From JACKAN01 sp964502735 (GTDB lineage Bacteria > Bdellovibrionota > Bdellovibrionia > Bdellovibrionales > UBA1609), in NCBI GenBank assembly GCA_964502735.1, contig CAZCYD010000058.1, forward strand, positions 1-14,946: 14,946 nt of DNA, in the 5' to 3' direction. A program made the position numbers and the translations under genes. Of the stretch, positions 1 through 5,521 are shown piece by piece (positions within the stretch are counted from its first letter, which is position 1; each line of letters opens with the position of its first letter). The notes under the pieces were generated by a model. It ran no database searches. It was not told the origin of the DNA and saw nothing but the letters and a program-made list of their open reading frames with translations.

Positions 1-1
1 T

Positions 2-298
2 ATGTTCAATTGGTTTTGTGACAACAGGCCTTTTGACAAGAAAAACAGAGTAGATCCTTATTTTGATTTTTGCGTTCGAGTTCAAAGAAGAAAAAATGGG
101 TTTATGGTCATTCCCGACGGGGCTGACGTGAAGTTTAGTCGATGCCCAGTGAAGGTGGCCCCTGAAGTCTTTTGGAACTTCTTGTCAAAAATGGATCAAA
201 AAGAGCTAGACCCATCAGACTTTCCTTTAAATCAGTATGTGCCAATGTACGTAAACCCAAAAATGTTTTGGGAAGCTTACAGGAGTAGAAACAAATGA
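2..298 (+). CDS. Hypothetical protein, possibly 5'-truncated
   Basis: I do not recognise this 98-residue protein. The first visible ATG lies one base from the window edge, so the real start may be upstream. It is rich in aromatic residues (several Phe, Trp and Tyr), has scattered Cys, and shows no membrane segment or signal peptide, so it is probably a small soluble protein. Its TGA stop overlaps the ATG of the next gene in an ATGA junction. That coupling runs through the whole left-hand operon and supports it being a real, translated phage early gene. Function unknown. Confidence 0.7.
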   Translation: MFNWFCDNRPFDKKNRVDPYFDFCVRVQRRKNGFMVIPDGADVKFSRCPVKVAPEVFWNFLSKMDQKELDPSDFPLNQYVPMYVNPKMFWEAYRSRNK

Positions 299-474
299 AA
301 GTATTTTCTCTTTATCAAGACGGCAGACACATCAATTGTTATTCCTCGAGAGAGGCGGCTGAAAGGGGTGCTCTATCTTTTTCAGAGGATACTGGCTGCT
401 ACAGATATCTAGACATCGAAGAGGAAGATTATGAAGAAAAATGCGACTGCGGCAATGGAGATGTAGATATATGA
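295..474 (+). CDS. Small hypothetical protein with C-terminal Cys-x-Cys
   Basis: This 59-residue frame begins MKVFSLYQDGRHINCYSS, continues into an acidic stretch (EEEDYEEK) and ends with a CDCGNGD motif. It overlaps the previous gene by an ATGA junction and the next gene by another, which is the main argument that it is translated. The basic N-terminal half, acidic tail and CxC pair could bind a metal, but no family is recognised. There is no membrane segment. Length and position are typical of phage early accessory genes. Confidence 0.65.
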   Translation: MKVFSLYQDGRHINCYSSREAAERGALSFSEDTGCYRYLDIEEEDYEEKCDCGNGDVDI

Positions 475-638
475 AAGAGCATGAGGAGGATAATATTTTG
501 AATACAGCTATATTTTTAGTGAGCACGATATGTTTAGCTATTGGGGCTTTAATTCTTTTGATTTATCAGCCGCTATTTGTAATTGCCTGTGCGGCTGCAA
601 TATTCATTTTTAAGCTCATTGTTGACGGAAAGATTTAG
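471..638 (+). CDS. Small two-pass membrane protein
   Basis: A 55-residue protein starting at the ATG that overlaps the upstream TGA (ATGA). A longer in-frame start at 441 would lie deep inside the upstream gene, so I prefer 471. Residues about 10-32 and 36-51 are strongly hydrophobic (IFLVSTICLAIGALILLIY, then VIACAAAIFIFKLIV). They are separated by a short turn containing Pro, so two membrane helices with a hairpin topology are likely. The N-terminus is charged (MKEHEEDN). Function is unknown. Its place in the early operon argues against a holin, but small inner-membrane effectors of this shape are common in phages. Confidence 0.65.
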   Translation: MKEHEEDNILNTAIFLVSTICLAIGALILLIYQPLFVIACAAAIFIFKLIVDGKI

Positions 639-672
639 CGTTTAAGCTTTTAAGAATTTAGGGGGTTGTAAT

Positions 673-759
673 ATGCAAAATAAGAGAGTGTTCCAAAAAG
701 AATTAAAAGGTATGTTTAGCGGATCTATAAAACAGTTATGGATTGGTCAGCATGGTTAA
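673..759 (+). CDS. Small basic hypothetical peptide
   Basis: A 28-residue frame preceded by a good purine-rich ribosome-binding stretch (AGGGGG, about seven bases before the ATG) after the only real gap in this part of the operon. The peptide is basic (MQNKRVFQKELKGMF) with no membrane segment. The ribosome site is the best support; nothing else identifies it. It may be a true micro-protein or the remnant of a longer decayed gene. Confidence 0.4.
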   Translation: MQNKRVFQKELKGMFSGSIKQLWIGQHG

Positions 760-786
760 GGAAGCAGGCACAGTGATTTCGCATCG

Positions 787-870
787 ATGGCTGAGCTGAT
801 TGGTCGAATAGCTTTTTTTGTTTCTATTTCTATTACACTAGTTCTTTTGTATGGAGCATTTTTTAAATGA
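787..870 (+). CDS. 27-residue membrane peptide
   Basis: The frame encodes MAELIGRIAFFVSISITLVL followed by LYGAFFK, essentially one membrane helix. Its TGA overlaps the ATG of the next small gene (ATGA). There is no convincing ribosome site, so translation would depend on coupling from upstream. It may be a small inner-membrane peptide. The short length makes this call tentative. Confidence 0.4.
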   Translation: MAELIGRIAFFVSISITLVLLYGAFFK

Positions 871-974
871 AAAAATCGATCGCAATGAACTGGGTAAATA
901 ATCTGCGAAGTGGAAAATTTAAGCAGGGAAAATGCTTTCTTCATAATGACGCTGAGCTAAGGGGTGAGAAGTGA
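867..974 (+). CDS. Short phage protein, resembles a truncated N-terminus
   Basis: A 35-residue frame linked to its neighbours by ATGA upstream and GTGA downstream. The segment MNWVNNLRSGKFKQGKCFLH closely resembles the opening of a widespread phage hypothetical family. As I recall it, that family starts with a W..aLRSGkykQGkg.L pattern and continues for roughly 100 further residues through a C-C-L-G motif. Here the protein stops directly after this opening and the following frame does not continue the pattern. It is either a trimmed but still translated relic or a micro-protein that keeps only this motif. Confidence 0.5.
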   Translation: MKKSIAMNWVNNLRSGKFKQGKCFLHNDAELRGEK

Positions 975-1279
975 AAGTAAAAAAAGAAAAGCCTAGAATG
1001 CCAGATACAAAGCACGGATTATATGAATTAATCTATTGGGCAGCACTTAACAATTTATCCATAGAATTCAGCACTTATAGATATACTCAATTCGAAGCTC
1101 AAATCTTCAGAGCAACAATTTCTAGCACAATAACAAATAATAAAAGGTCAATCTGCGTTGAAGATGAGTCGTTGAATGATGTTATTTATCAATTAACCCA
1201 AAGGCTCGAAGAGATTTATGTGAGCTTGACGATGGTAAGGCCGCCAAAAGAAGCTTTGGAAACTTTGAGGAGGCTTTAA
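971..1279 (+). CDS. Hypothetical protein, GTG start
   Basis: A 102-residue protein beginning at GTG, overlapping the preceding TGA as GTGA; the ribosome-like GGGGTGAG lies just upstream. It has a lysine-rich N-terminus (KVKKEKPR), a mixed alpha/beta middle and a helical C-terminal half (SLNDVIYQLTQRLEEIYVSL). There is no signal peptide or membrane segment. I do not recognise the family. The stop overlaps a further tiny ATG frame (TAATG), continuing the coupled operon. Confidence 0.7.
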   Translation: MKVKKEKPRMPDTKHGLYELIYWAALNNLSIEFSTYRYTQFEAQIFRATISSTITNNKRSICVEDESLNDVIYQLTQRLEEIYVSLTMVRPPKEALETLRRL

Positions 1280-1329
1280 TGACCAAACAAATTGCAGATG
1301 AGCTAAGAAAAATAGCGGAGTGGTTTTGA
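1279..1329 (+). CDS. Possible 16-residue coupled micro-ORF
   Basis: The frame reads MTKQIADELRKIAEWF and starts in a TAATG junction with the upstream stop; the next gene starts one base after its TGA. The peptide is an amphipathic helix similar to the first residues of Ea22/Ead-like phage proteins. It could be a leader that passes ribosomes on to the next gene, or a truncated relic. Only its exact fit between neighbours supports it. Confidence 0.3.
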   Translation: MTKQIADELRKIAEWF

Positions 1330-1330
1330 G

Positions 1331-1633
1331 ATGACATTGTCAGACGCACAATTAGATCAATATGAATTCGAGGCGAGTAAAAATGAATCTTATTCAGGGG
1401 GGCAACGTATTAGATTGTTAATTAAATATCTCCGCGCCGCTCGGAAGGAGCTGGCGAATAAAACAGACCGATTAAATATTTTGAGGTCCGCATGCAACAA
1501 CATCTTGAGCCCAATAAAACTTGGCGAGCATGGCGATCTGTGGACCTACAGAAAGAATAAGATTAAGTATGCTCTCGCCAAAGAGAAGCAAAAAGAAGAC
1601 GAGTTTAAAATGTCTATACTGGAGAATAAATGA
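1331..1633 (+). CDS. Hypothetical helical protein
   Basis: A 100-residue, highly charged and almost entirely helical protein. Residues about 25-55 (RIRLLIKYLRAARKELANK and following) and 75-97 have the spacing of coiled coil. A short less helical segment (SPIKLGEHGDLW) lies between them. There is no membrane segment. It overlaps the next gene by ATGA. Small coiled-coil proteins of this type are frequent in phage early regions; no specific family is recognised. Confidence 0.65.
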   Translation: MTLSDAQLDQYEFEASKNESYSGGQRIRLLIKYLRAARKELANKTDRLNILRSACNNILSPIKLGEHGDLWTYRKNKIKYALAKEKQKEDEFKMSILENK

Positions 1634-2295
1634 AAGCATTTTTAGGTAGTCAGGAAATCAAAGACAAATATTTAGCCAGAGTAAAGGCTCACCAAGAAGC
1701 TGATGAGATTGTTAAAGGCGTTTATTGGGAAAATGGAAAGGGTTGCGCTGTTGGGTGTACAATTCATAGCGGTGACCACAAAAAATATGAAGAGGAAATA
1801 AGTCCAGAATGGTTAGCGCATCTTGAAGATAAGATTTTCGAGGGGCTTCCAAACGCTAGAGCCAAGCTCTGGCCTTATGAGTATTTAGATGCGATTAATC
1901 CTGGGGCGGATTTAGACCAAATCAAAGCCCCATTTCTTATTTTTGTTTTAGAAAGTGCGCTCGAAAAATTTGATCACAAAAAATTCCCAGATGTTAAACA
2001 AGCAATCGATACTGTTATTTATTTATATCAAAGCGGAGAGGAGAATTTAGAAAAATTTGATGATGCTGCTAGGGCTGCTGCTAGGGCTGCTGCTAGGGCT
2101 GCTAGGGCTGCTAGGGCTGCTAGGGCTGCTGGGGCTGCTGGGGCTGCTGCTGGGGCTGCTGCTAGGGCTGCTGCTAGGGCTGCTAGGGCTGCTGAGGCTG
2201 CTGAGGCTGCTGCTTGGGCTGCTGAGGCTGCTGAGGCTGCTGAATATGTGAAATTTGCTGACAAGCTTTTAGAAATACTAAGGGAGTGTAGATGA
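1630..2295 (+). CDS. Phage protein with C-terminal Ala-rich repeat
   Basis: A 221-residue protein. Residues 1-140 form a folded domain containing ARVKAHQEADEIVKG, YWENGKGCAVGCTIHS and PEWLAHLEDKIFEGLPN. I recognise these as typical of a family seen in phages and bacteria whose members carry a variable Ala-rich tail. Residues 146-204 are that tail: Ala-Ala pairs or triplets separated by Arg, Gly, Glu or Trp. A conserved end follows (EYVKFADKLLEILRECR). The tail should be one long helix with a positive first half and an acidic second half. Biochemical role is unknown. The repeat is encoded by GCT triplets and is likely to vary in length between isolates. Confidence 0.8.
   Translation: MKAFLGSQEIKDKYLARVKAHQEADEIVKGVYWENGKGCAVGCTIHSGDHKKYEEEISPEWLAHLEDKIFEGLPNARAKLWPYEYLDAINPGADLDQIKAPFLIFVLESALEKFDHKKFPDVKQAIDTVIYLYQSGEENLEKFDDAARAAARAAARAARAARAARAAGAAGAAAGAAARAAARAARAAEAAEAAAWAAEAAEAAEYVKFADKLLEILRECR
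2065..2241 (+). repeat. GCT-based tandem repeat inside a gene
   Basis: A 177-base in-frame array built from GCTGCT or GCTGCTGCT followed by a variable codon (AGG, GGG, GAG, TGG). The units are therefore 9 or 12 bases. The array uses GCT for every Ala, so it has probably grown by slippage or unequal exchange. All three plus frames and parts of the minus strand stay open because of it, which creates false long ORFs. Confidence 0.95.
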
Positions 2296-2308
2296 GAAAG
2301 GAACAAAT

Positions 2309-2617
2309 ATGATTGGAAAAAAAGTAATTGTACGAGCCAATGTCGCAGGTGTTCATGCCGGTATTGTTGAGAGTTTAAATGGAACAGAGGTTACACTTAA
2401 AGATGCTTACCGTTTGTGGCGTGTCTTTACTCGAGATAAAACGGGCTCTGTTTCAGACATTGCAGCGAACGGGTTAAAGCCGGATGCCGATCATCAAATA
2501 GGGGCTCGATTAAACACCGTCTATATCTCAAATCCAGCAGGGCTTGAGGTCGCAGAAATGACAGAGGAGGCTTATCAATCTTTGGCTAGATATAGAGGGC
2601 AGAATGAACTTTCTTAA
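2309..2617 (+). CDS. DUF6948-like phage protein
   Basis: A 102-residue protein opening MIGKKVIVRANVAGVHAGIV with ESLNGTEVTLKDAYRLWRV next. This pattern (viiRt.saGVHfG.l....G.eV.L..arRiW) is characteristic of the DUF6948 family of short phage and bacterial proteins, as I know it. The middle (SDIAANGL) and late strand (IYISNPAGLEV, then AEMTEEAYQSL) also fit, although this copy carries a longer insertion around residues 43-65. It is soluble, small and mostly beta. Function is unknown. The ribosome site AAAGGAAC lies just upstream, and the 3' end overlaps the glycine-rich gene by 14 bases. Confidence 0.75.
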   Translation: MIGKKVIVRANVAGVHAGIVESLNGTEVTLKDAYRLWRVFTRDKTGSVSDIAANGLKPDADHQIGARLNTVYISNPAGLEVAEMTEEAYQSLARYRGQNELS

Positions 2618-2744
2618 AGGCGAAGGCGAAGGCGACGGCTCCGGCTACGGCTCAGGCTCAGGCTTCGGCGACGGCTCCGGCTACGGCTCAGGCTCAGGCT
2701 TCGGCGACGGCTCCGGCTACGGCTTCGGAGGAGTGATGGAATGA
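2604..2744 (+). CDS. Glycine-rich repeat protein
   Basis: A 46-residue protein: MNFLK followed by alternating Gly-X dipeptides (X = Glu, Asp, Ser, Tyr, Phe) from residue 6 to 42. It contains two exact copies of a 12-residue unit GDGSGYGSGSGF and part of a third. Gly-X proteins of this kind occur in many phage and metagenomic viral genomes without a known role. They are expected to be disordered and could act as a flexible linker or condensate-forming element. The start overlaps the upstream gene, and the stop overlaps the next ATG (ATGA). Codon use is more GC-rich than the neighbours because every Gly is GGC. Confidence 0.7.
   Translation: MNFLKGEGEGDGSGYGSGSGFGDGSGYGSGSGFGDGSGYGFGGVME
2631..2723 (+). 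repeat. 36-base in-frame tandem repeat
   Basis: Two perfect 36-base units (2631-2666, 2667-2702) and 21 bases of a third, each encoding 12 residues of alternating Gly-X. The units are identical at the nucleotide level, so the duplication is recent or maintained by recombination. Confidence 0.95.
2727..2733 (+). promoter_or_regulatory. Strong Shine-Dalgarno inside the glycine-rich gene
   Basis: GGAGGAG lies seven bases before the ATG at 2741 and encodes part of the end of the glycine-rich protein. It fixes the start of the downstream gene and gives it its own strong ribosome entry in addition to coupling. Confidence 0.7.
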
Positions 2745-3172
2745 AATTCTTTAGAGATGGAATCGATTTAGAAATTGATAAAGCTCCAAATGTTTCAAAA
2801 ACCAGAGATGGGCATGTCGTTGAAGAATATTTAATTGATGGAGTTAAACATTTTTTTGTGACCCTTGCTGGGCTCCCATACTGCGCTCACGGATCTACTC
2901 TTCAAGAGGCGATCACAGATGCTCTTTGGAAAGACGAGGCGAAAAGACCGTCTTTAGAATCTCTTCGAAATGAGATTCAAAAAGATGGGAGAGATAGAAA
3001 GATCTCTTTGGGCGAGTTTCGTATATTAACGGGCGCGTGCCACGAAGGATGCAGAGCTGCCTTAAAGAAAGCTGGGCTTGATGGATCTGCTATGAAAGCT
3101 CATGAGGTTTATAAACACTTTCCAGAATGGGGCGGAAAGCTTTTAGATATTTTGGAATTTGAGAGAGCATGA
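2741..3172 (+). CDS. Hypothetical phage protein with GACxxGC motif
   Basis: A 143-residue protein with two parts. Residues 1-70 are beta-rich (FRDGIDLEI, HVVEEYLIDGVKHFFVTLAG) and include LPYCAHGSTLQEAITDALW. Residues 85-140 contain ISLGEFRILTGACHEGCRAA, a helical module I have seen in short phage proteins (i.l.efr.iTGAC..G...fl), followed by KAHEVYKHFPEWGGKLLDIL. The paired Cys residues in GACHEGC might bind metal. The start is fixed by GGAGGAG and an ATGA overlap. Role unknown; DNA or RNA binding is conceivable but not shown. Confidence 0.7.
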   Translation: MKFFRDGIDLEIDKAPNVSKTRDGHVVEEYLIDGVKHFFVTLAGLPYCAHGSTLQEAITDALWKDEAKRPSLESLRNEIQKDGRDRKISLGEFRILTGACHEGCRAALKKAGLDGSAMKAHEVYKHFPEWGGKLLDILEFERA

Positions 3173-3321
3173 AAAAACAAGCCATGAATAAACTAGCGTC
3201 TAAGATTGCCAAAGCTGAGAAGGGCAAGCAGGTCTCTATTGGAAACATTCGAGAGATCTTAAAAATCCTCTCGGCTGAAATGAAGAAAGACTATCGAGTC
3301 GTAAGGGATTTGTTGTCGTGA
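3169..3321 (+). CDS. Small basic hypothetical protein
   Basis: A 50-residue Lys-rich helical protein: MNKLASKIAKAEKGKQVSIG then NIREILKILSAEMKKDYR. The arrangement of a basic helix, a short V-S-I-G turn and a second helix is seen in small phage and plasmid proteins of unknown role. It overlaps its neighbours by ATGA upstream and GTGA downstream. Its charge suggests nucleic-acid contact, which is only inference. Confidence 0.65.
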   Translation: MKKQAMNKLASKIAKAEKGKQVSIGNIREILKILSAEMKKDYRVVRDLLS

Positions 3322-3545
3322 AAGAGTCAAACGCGTCTAAAATAAGAAGGCTTCGACTTAGAATTAAAGAACTAGAAGCTGAAGTTGATGGCATTAAACA
3401 AGACAGGAAAAAGTTCAGAGATCATTTCTCTAGAAGATTTCGATGGTGGATAGAGCTTGTTGGTAAAAACTCTAATCCAAACAAGGCTTGGTTAATTGAA
3501 GACGATGCGAAATTTTTAAAAGAGGTTGATTGGTGGATTTGGTAA
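3318..3545 (+). CDS. Short coiled-coil protein, GTG start
   Basis: A 75-residue protein that starts at GTG inside a GTGA overlap. Residues 7-35 (KIRRLRLRIKELEAEVDGIK and on) form a basic coiled coil with leucine and isoleucine at heptad spacing. The C-terminal half is rich in Trp (RWWIEL, VDWWIW). There is no membrane segment. The gene closes the first co-translated block, since a 76-base structured gap follows. Function unknown. Confidence 0.65.
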   Translation: MKESNASKIRRLRLRIKELEAEVDGIKQDRKKFRDHFSRRFRWWIELVGKNSNPNKAWLIEDDAKFLKEVDWWIW

Positions 3546-3551
3546 CCCCTG

Positions 3552-3598
3552 ATCTCGATGAAGGGCGCCGGCGTGTGGGAAACGCCATTTGTCGAGAT
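3552..3598 (+). other. Nested stem-loop in an intergenic gap
   Basis: An outer stem ATCTCGA (3552-3558) pairs perfectly with TCGAGAT (3592-3598). Inside it, GGCGT (3570-3574) pairs with ACGCC (3582-3586) across a seven-base loop GTGGGAA. No T-run follows, so it is not a standard terminator. It sits about 24 bases before the next start codon and could be an RNA processing site, a translational operator or a protein-binding site. Confidence 0.5.
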
Positions 3599-3621
3599 GA
3601 GAGGTTAAAAGGAGAAAAGAA

Positions 3622-4158
3622 ATGAGTGGTTCAAATTCAACAGAAGCAGATCCTAGAAACTTTCAAAAAGATCAAATAGAGCATCTACAGATTGTGCAGA
3701 TGCAAGTCGCAGACTTCTGCCACAAGATAACGATGAGTGCTGTCGAACACGACACGAGCAAGTGGTCAGACTTGGAGTACTCGGCTTTTGTTGCAAGCCG
3801 AGAATCGCTTAGAGCATCAAAGACTGGGCAGGACGCTGAGTATCAGAAAAATTTAAATTCAAAAGCAATTCAGTTTCACATCAAAAACAATCCGCACCAC
3901 GCAGAGTATTGGGACGAACGAAATCAGAAGATGCCAGTGCACGAAGTGATATCTATGTTTTTTGATTGGCGATCTAGGTGCATGGCGAAAGAAGGATCTA
4001 TGGATGACTTTTGGGAATTCAATTTGGCTAAGTTAAAGAATCAGCCGCATGCCGTACCTATAGTGGAGGCCCTAAAGGAGGAATATGGATTGGTTCATCC
4101 ATATGAAAAAGCTTTTATCTATGATAGGAGAAGGATTTTAAATACTAATGGTCAGTAA
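3622..4158 (+). CDS. DUF5662-like protein
   Basis: A 178-residue protein with a clear ribosome site (AAAAGGAGAAAAG). The order of motifs matches DUF5662 proteins as I know them: an N-terminal helix with histidines (EHLQIVQMQVADFCHKI), then EHDTSKWSDLEYSAF, a middle helix ending HIKNNPHHAEYW, then HEVISMFFDWRSRC. The conserved His and Asp residues (HD at 43-44, HH at 93-94, DW at about 115) resemble an all-helical HD-type metal site. An enzymatic role on nucleotides or phosphoesters is possible but unproven. The family is common in phages and usually annotated only as a DUF. It sits between two structured gaps, so it may be regulated as its own unit. Confidence 0.75.
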   Translation: MSGSNSTEADPRNFQKDQIEHLQIVQMQVADFCHKITMSAVEHDTSKWSDLEYSAFVASRESLRASKTGQDAEYQKNLNSKAIQFHIKNNPHHAEYWDERNQKMPVHEVISMFFDWRSRCMAKEGSMDDFWEFNLAKLKNQPHAVPIVEALKEEYGLVHPYEKAFIYDRRRILNTNGQ

Positions 4159-4282
4159 TAAGGCCAATCAATAATAGCTTCTCATGAGAGAGTCGGACAC
4201 CCAAAGATTTGCACAGCTAGCGGGCGGCTGGTCTTATCCCTTAGCGGGGATAAATTGAATTTATACCGAGTAGTGGATAGGA
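4159..4282 (+). promoter_or_regulatory. 124-base structured non-coding gap
   Basis: This gap has no supportable ORF. It holds a perfect 10-base palindrome TCTCATGAGA (4180-4189), a short CAGC/GCTG stem, and a hairpin TTATCCC (4234-4240) with GGGATAA (4247-4253) around a six-base loop. No T-run follows the hairpin, so simple termination is unlikely. It lies just before the tandem PhaR-domain genes and is a good place for an operator, a promoter or an RNA control element. I cannot assign a known riboswitch. Confidence 0.4.
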
Positions 4283-4678
4283 ATGAGTTTAGAAGCGAGA
4301 GATAGATGGGCGAAAGTAAATAATGAAAAGGTTTTAGGTCGGTATTCTGGGCGAGCTAAAAGATCGTATGAAAGAAACATCAAGCTAATGAAAGAGGCTG
4401 GCCCGAAACAATGGATTGTCAGTAAATATAAAAATAGACAGCTATACGTAAACACTTACTACATTCGTCTTTATGATATTTTAGAGCTGATGAAAGAGGG
4501 TCATCGATTTAAGTTTATAGAGCGTGACTCTTTGCGAGATGTTACAAACATATCACTAAAATCTATACTAGTCGGAATTCTTGTTACAAAAGAAATGTCA
4601 AACGACTTTTTGGAATATGAAATACTTAAGCAGTCTAAGAATTTAAAAATGGAAAGAAAACGTCCGCTGTCGCGATAA
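4283..4678 (+). CDS. PhaR/PHB_acc-type DNA-binding domain protein, copy 1
   Basis: A 131-residue protein. Residues about 46-104 (VSKYKNRQLYVNTYYIRLYD, ILELMKEGHRFKFIE, DVTNISLKSILVG) follow the PhaR N-terminal (PHB_acc_N) plan: K/R-Y-x-N-R-x-L-Y, then a Y-x-x-L-x-D-I-x-E-L-M-x-x-G helix, a strand and D-V/I-T-x-x-x-L-x-x-I-L. In bacteria that domain binds DNA and polyhydroxybutyrate in regulators of storage granules. This copy has a basic N-terminus (MSLEARDRWAKVNNEK) and no phasin-like C-terminal part. It is followed ten bases later by a paralogue. It is probably a phage transcription regulator; no link to polymer storage is shown. Confidence 0.6.
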   Translation: MSLEARDRWAKVNNEKVLGRYSGRAKRSYERNIKLMKEAGPKQWIVSKYKNRQLYVNTYYIRLYDILELMKEGHRFKFIERDSLRDVTNISLKSILVGILVTKEMSNDFLEYEILKQSKNLKMERKRPLSR

Positions 4679-4687
4679 GAGATTGAG

Positions 4688-5059
4688 ATGAGTATCGAAG
4701 CTAGAAACAGGTGGGCCTATGCAAACAACGAACCACTAATGGATAAGGCTACGAAAAACAAAGAGGCTCGTGAGTTGAATCTATCAAGAATACGGGACCG
4801 GAAAGACAAAATTTTAAAAGTAATTAGGTATGGCAATAGAAAGTTGCTGCTGGGCGCGACCTATGTATGCTTATCCAATATTATTGATTTGATGATGGAT
4901 GGGTATAGGGTGTCTTTTTTTCAGAGACACAAAAACAAGCCGTTAGAAAATATTACAAATAAGATGCTAAAATCAATCTTAAGAGAAGTAATAGAAGATT
5001 CTCACGTTTCGAATGAAGAGCTAATTAAAGAGATTTTTAAATATAAAAGGAGAAGGTAA
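4688..5059 (+). CDS. PhaR/PHB_acc-type DNA-binding domain protein, copy 2
   Basis: A 123-residue paralogue of the gene just upstream. They share the N-terminal signature MS(L/I)EAR(D/N)RWA..NNE and the same domain order. Here the PhaR-like motif is clearer: KVIRYGNRKLL (44-54), TYVCLSNIIDLMMDGYRVSF, ENITNKMLKSILREVI. The C-terminus is basic (IFKYKRRR). The pair probably arose by tandem duplication and has since diverged strongly. It overlaps the next gene by TAATG. A DNA-binding regulator of phage or host transcription is the best inference; heterodimerisation with copy 1 is possible. Confidence 0.65.
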   Translation: MSIEARNRWAYANNEPLMDKATKNKEARELNLSRIRDRKDKILKVIRYGNRKLLLGATYVCLSNIIDLMMDGYRVSFFQRHKNKPLENITNKMLKSILREVIEDSHVSNEELIKEIFKYKRRR

Positions 5060-5301
5060 TGGATACTGGAAGACCGGCAGAAATCGGAAGAACTATTTTT
5101 GTTCAGCGAGAAGAGTTGAAAAGTGGCAGGGCTGATGATGAATTGGTACCCGCAATCATAACGAATGTTTTAGATAATGGTCAGGTTGAGGCTTGTGTTT
5201 TTGATTCAAAACAGACATCGCCTTACTACAAAGTCTTTGACTACAACACGACATCAAAAGAAAAGACTTGGATGTGGGGCAGGAAGTTTAGAAGTGAATA
5301 A
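5059..5301 (+). CDS. Small hypothetical phage protein
   Basis: An 80-residue, mostly beta protein with ADDELVPAIITNVLDNGQVE followed by ACVFD. The V-P-A-x-I-x-x-V-x-x-x-G-x-V pattern occurs in short SH3-like phage proteins that are usually unnamed. It is soluble. The ribosome site AGGAGAAGG overlaps the end of the upstream gene. Function unknown. Confidence 0.65.
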   Translation: MDTGRPAEIGRTIFVQREELKSGRADDELVPAIITNVLDNGQVEACVFDSKQTSPYYKVFDYNTTSKEKTWMWGRKFRSE

Positions 5302-5521
5302 GAGAATCAGAAAAAAATTGGACCGATACTTTTTAAGATCTTGCTTCGGTCTTCATTGCATCGTTCCATCTAGGGCTAGAGGTTATTCTAAAAATAGGGC
5401 CGATTCATTGATGAGAAGAGAGGCTGTCCGAACTGATTATTGTCTAAAAAATATCAATTTAAGTAGAGATAATTTTATTTCATTGAAACTACCTTTGGAG
5501 ATAAGCCGTGGCGAAGAATAA
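5294..5521 (+). CDS. Hypothetical basic protein, GTG start
   Basis: A 75-residue frame beginning at the GTG that overlaps the upstream stop by eight bases. The frame stays open further upstream, but that part lies antiphase inside the previous gene, so the short form is preferred. The sequence is basic (NKRIRKKLDRYFLRS, PSRARGYSKNRADSLMRRE) and has no membrane segment. It overlaps the next GTG gene by 14 bases. Charge suggests a DNA- or RNA-associated role, but no family is recognised. Confidence 0.5.
   Translation: MNKRIRKKLDRYFLRSCFGLHCIVPSRARGYSKNRADSLMRREAVRTDYCLKNINLSRDNFISLKLPLEISRGEE

Noticed and set aside
752..799. 15-residue ATG frame between two micro-ORFs
   Set aside because: It overlaps the frame before it by eight bases and the one after it by 13, but it has no ribosome site and no recognisable sequence; too short to support.
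2028..2306. Long minus-strand Ala/Ser-rich ORF and a plus-strand Leu/Gly ORF (2057-2251)
   Set aside because: Both are shadows of the GCT repeat, which keeps other frames open. They lack ribosome sites, and the repeat-bearing gene in the main frame has recognisable conserved ends.
2065..2723. CRISPR array
   Set aside because: The two repeat arrays are in-frame tandem codon repeats without unique spacers.
4234..4253. Terminator
   Set aside because: The hairpin is good but no T-run follows (AATTGAATTT), so it is listed only as structure in the gap.
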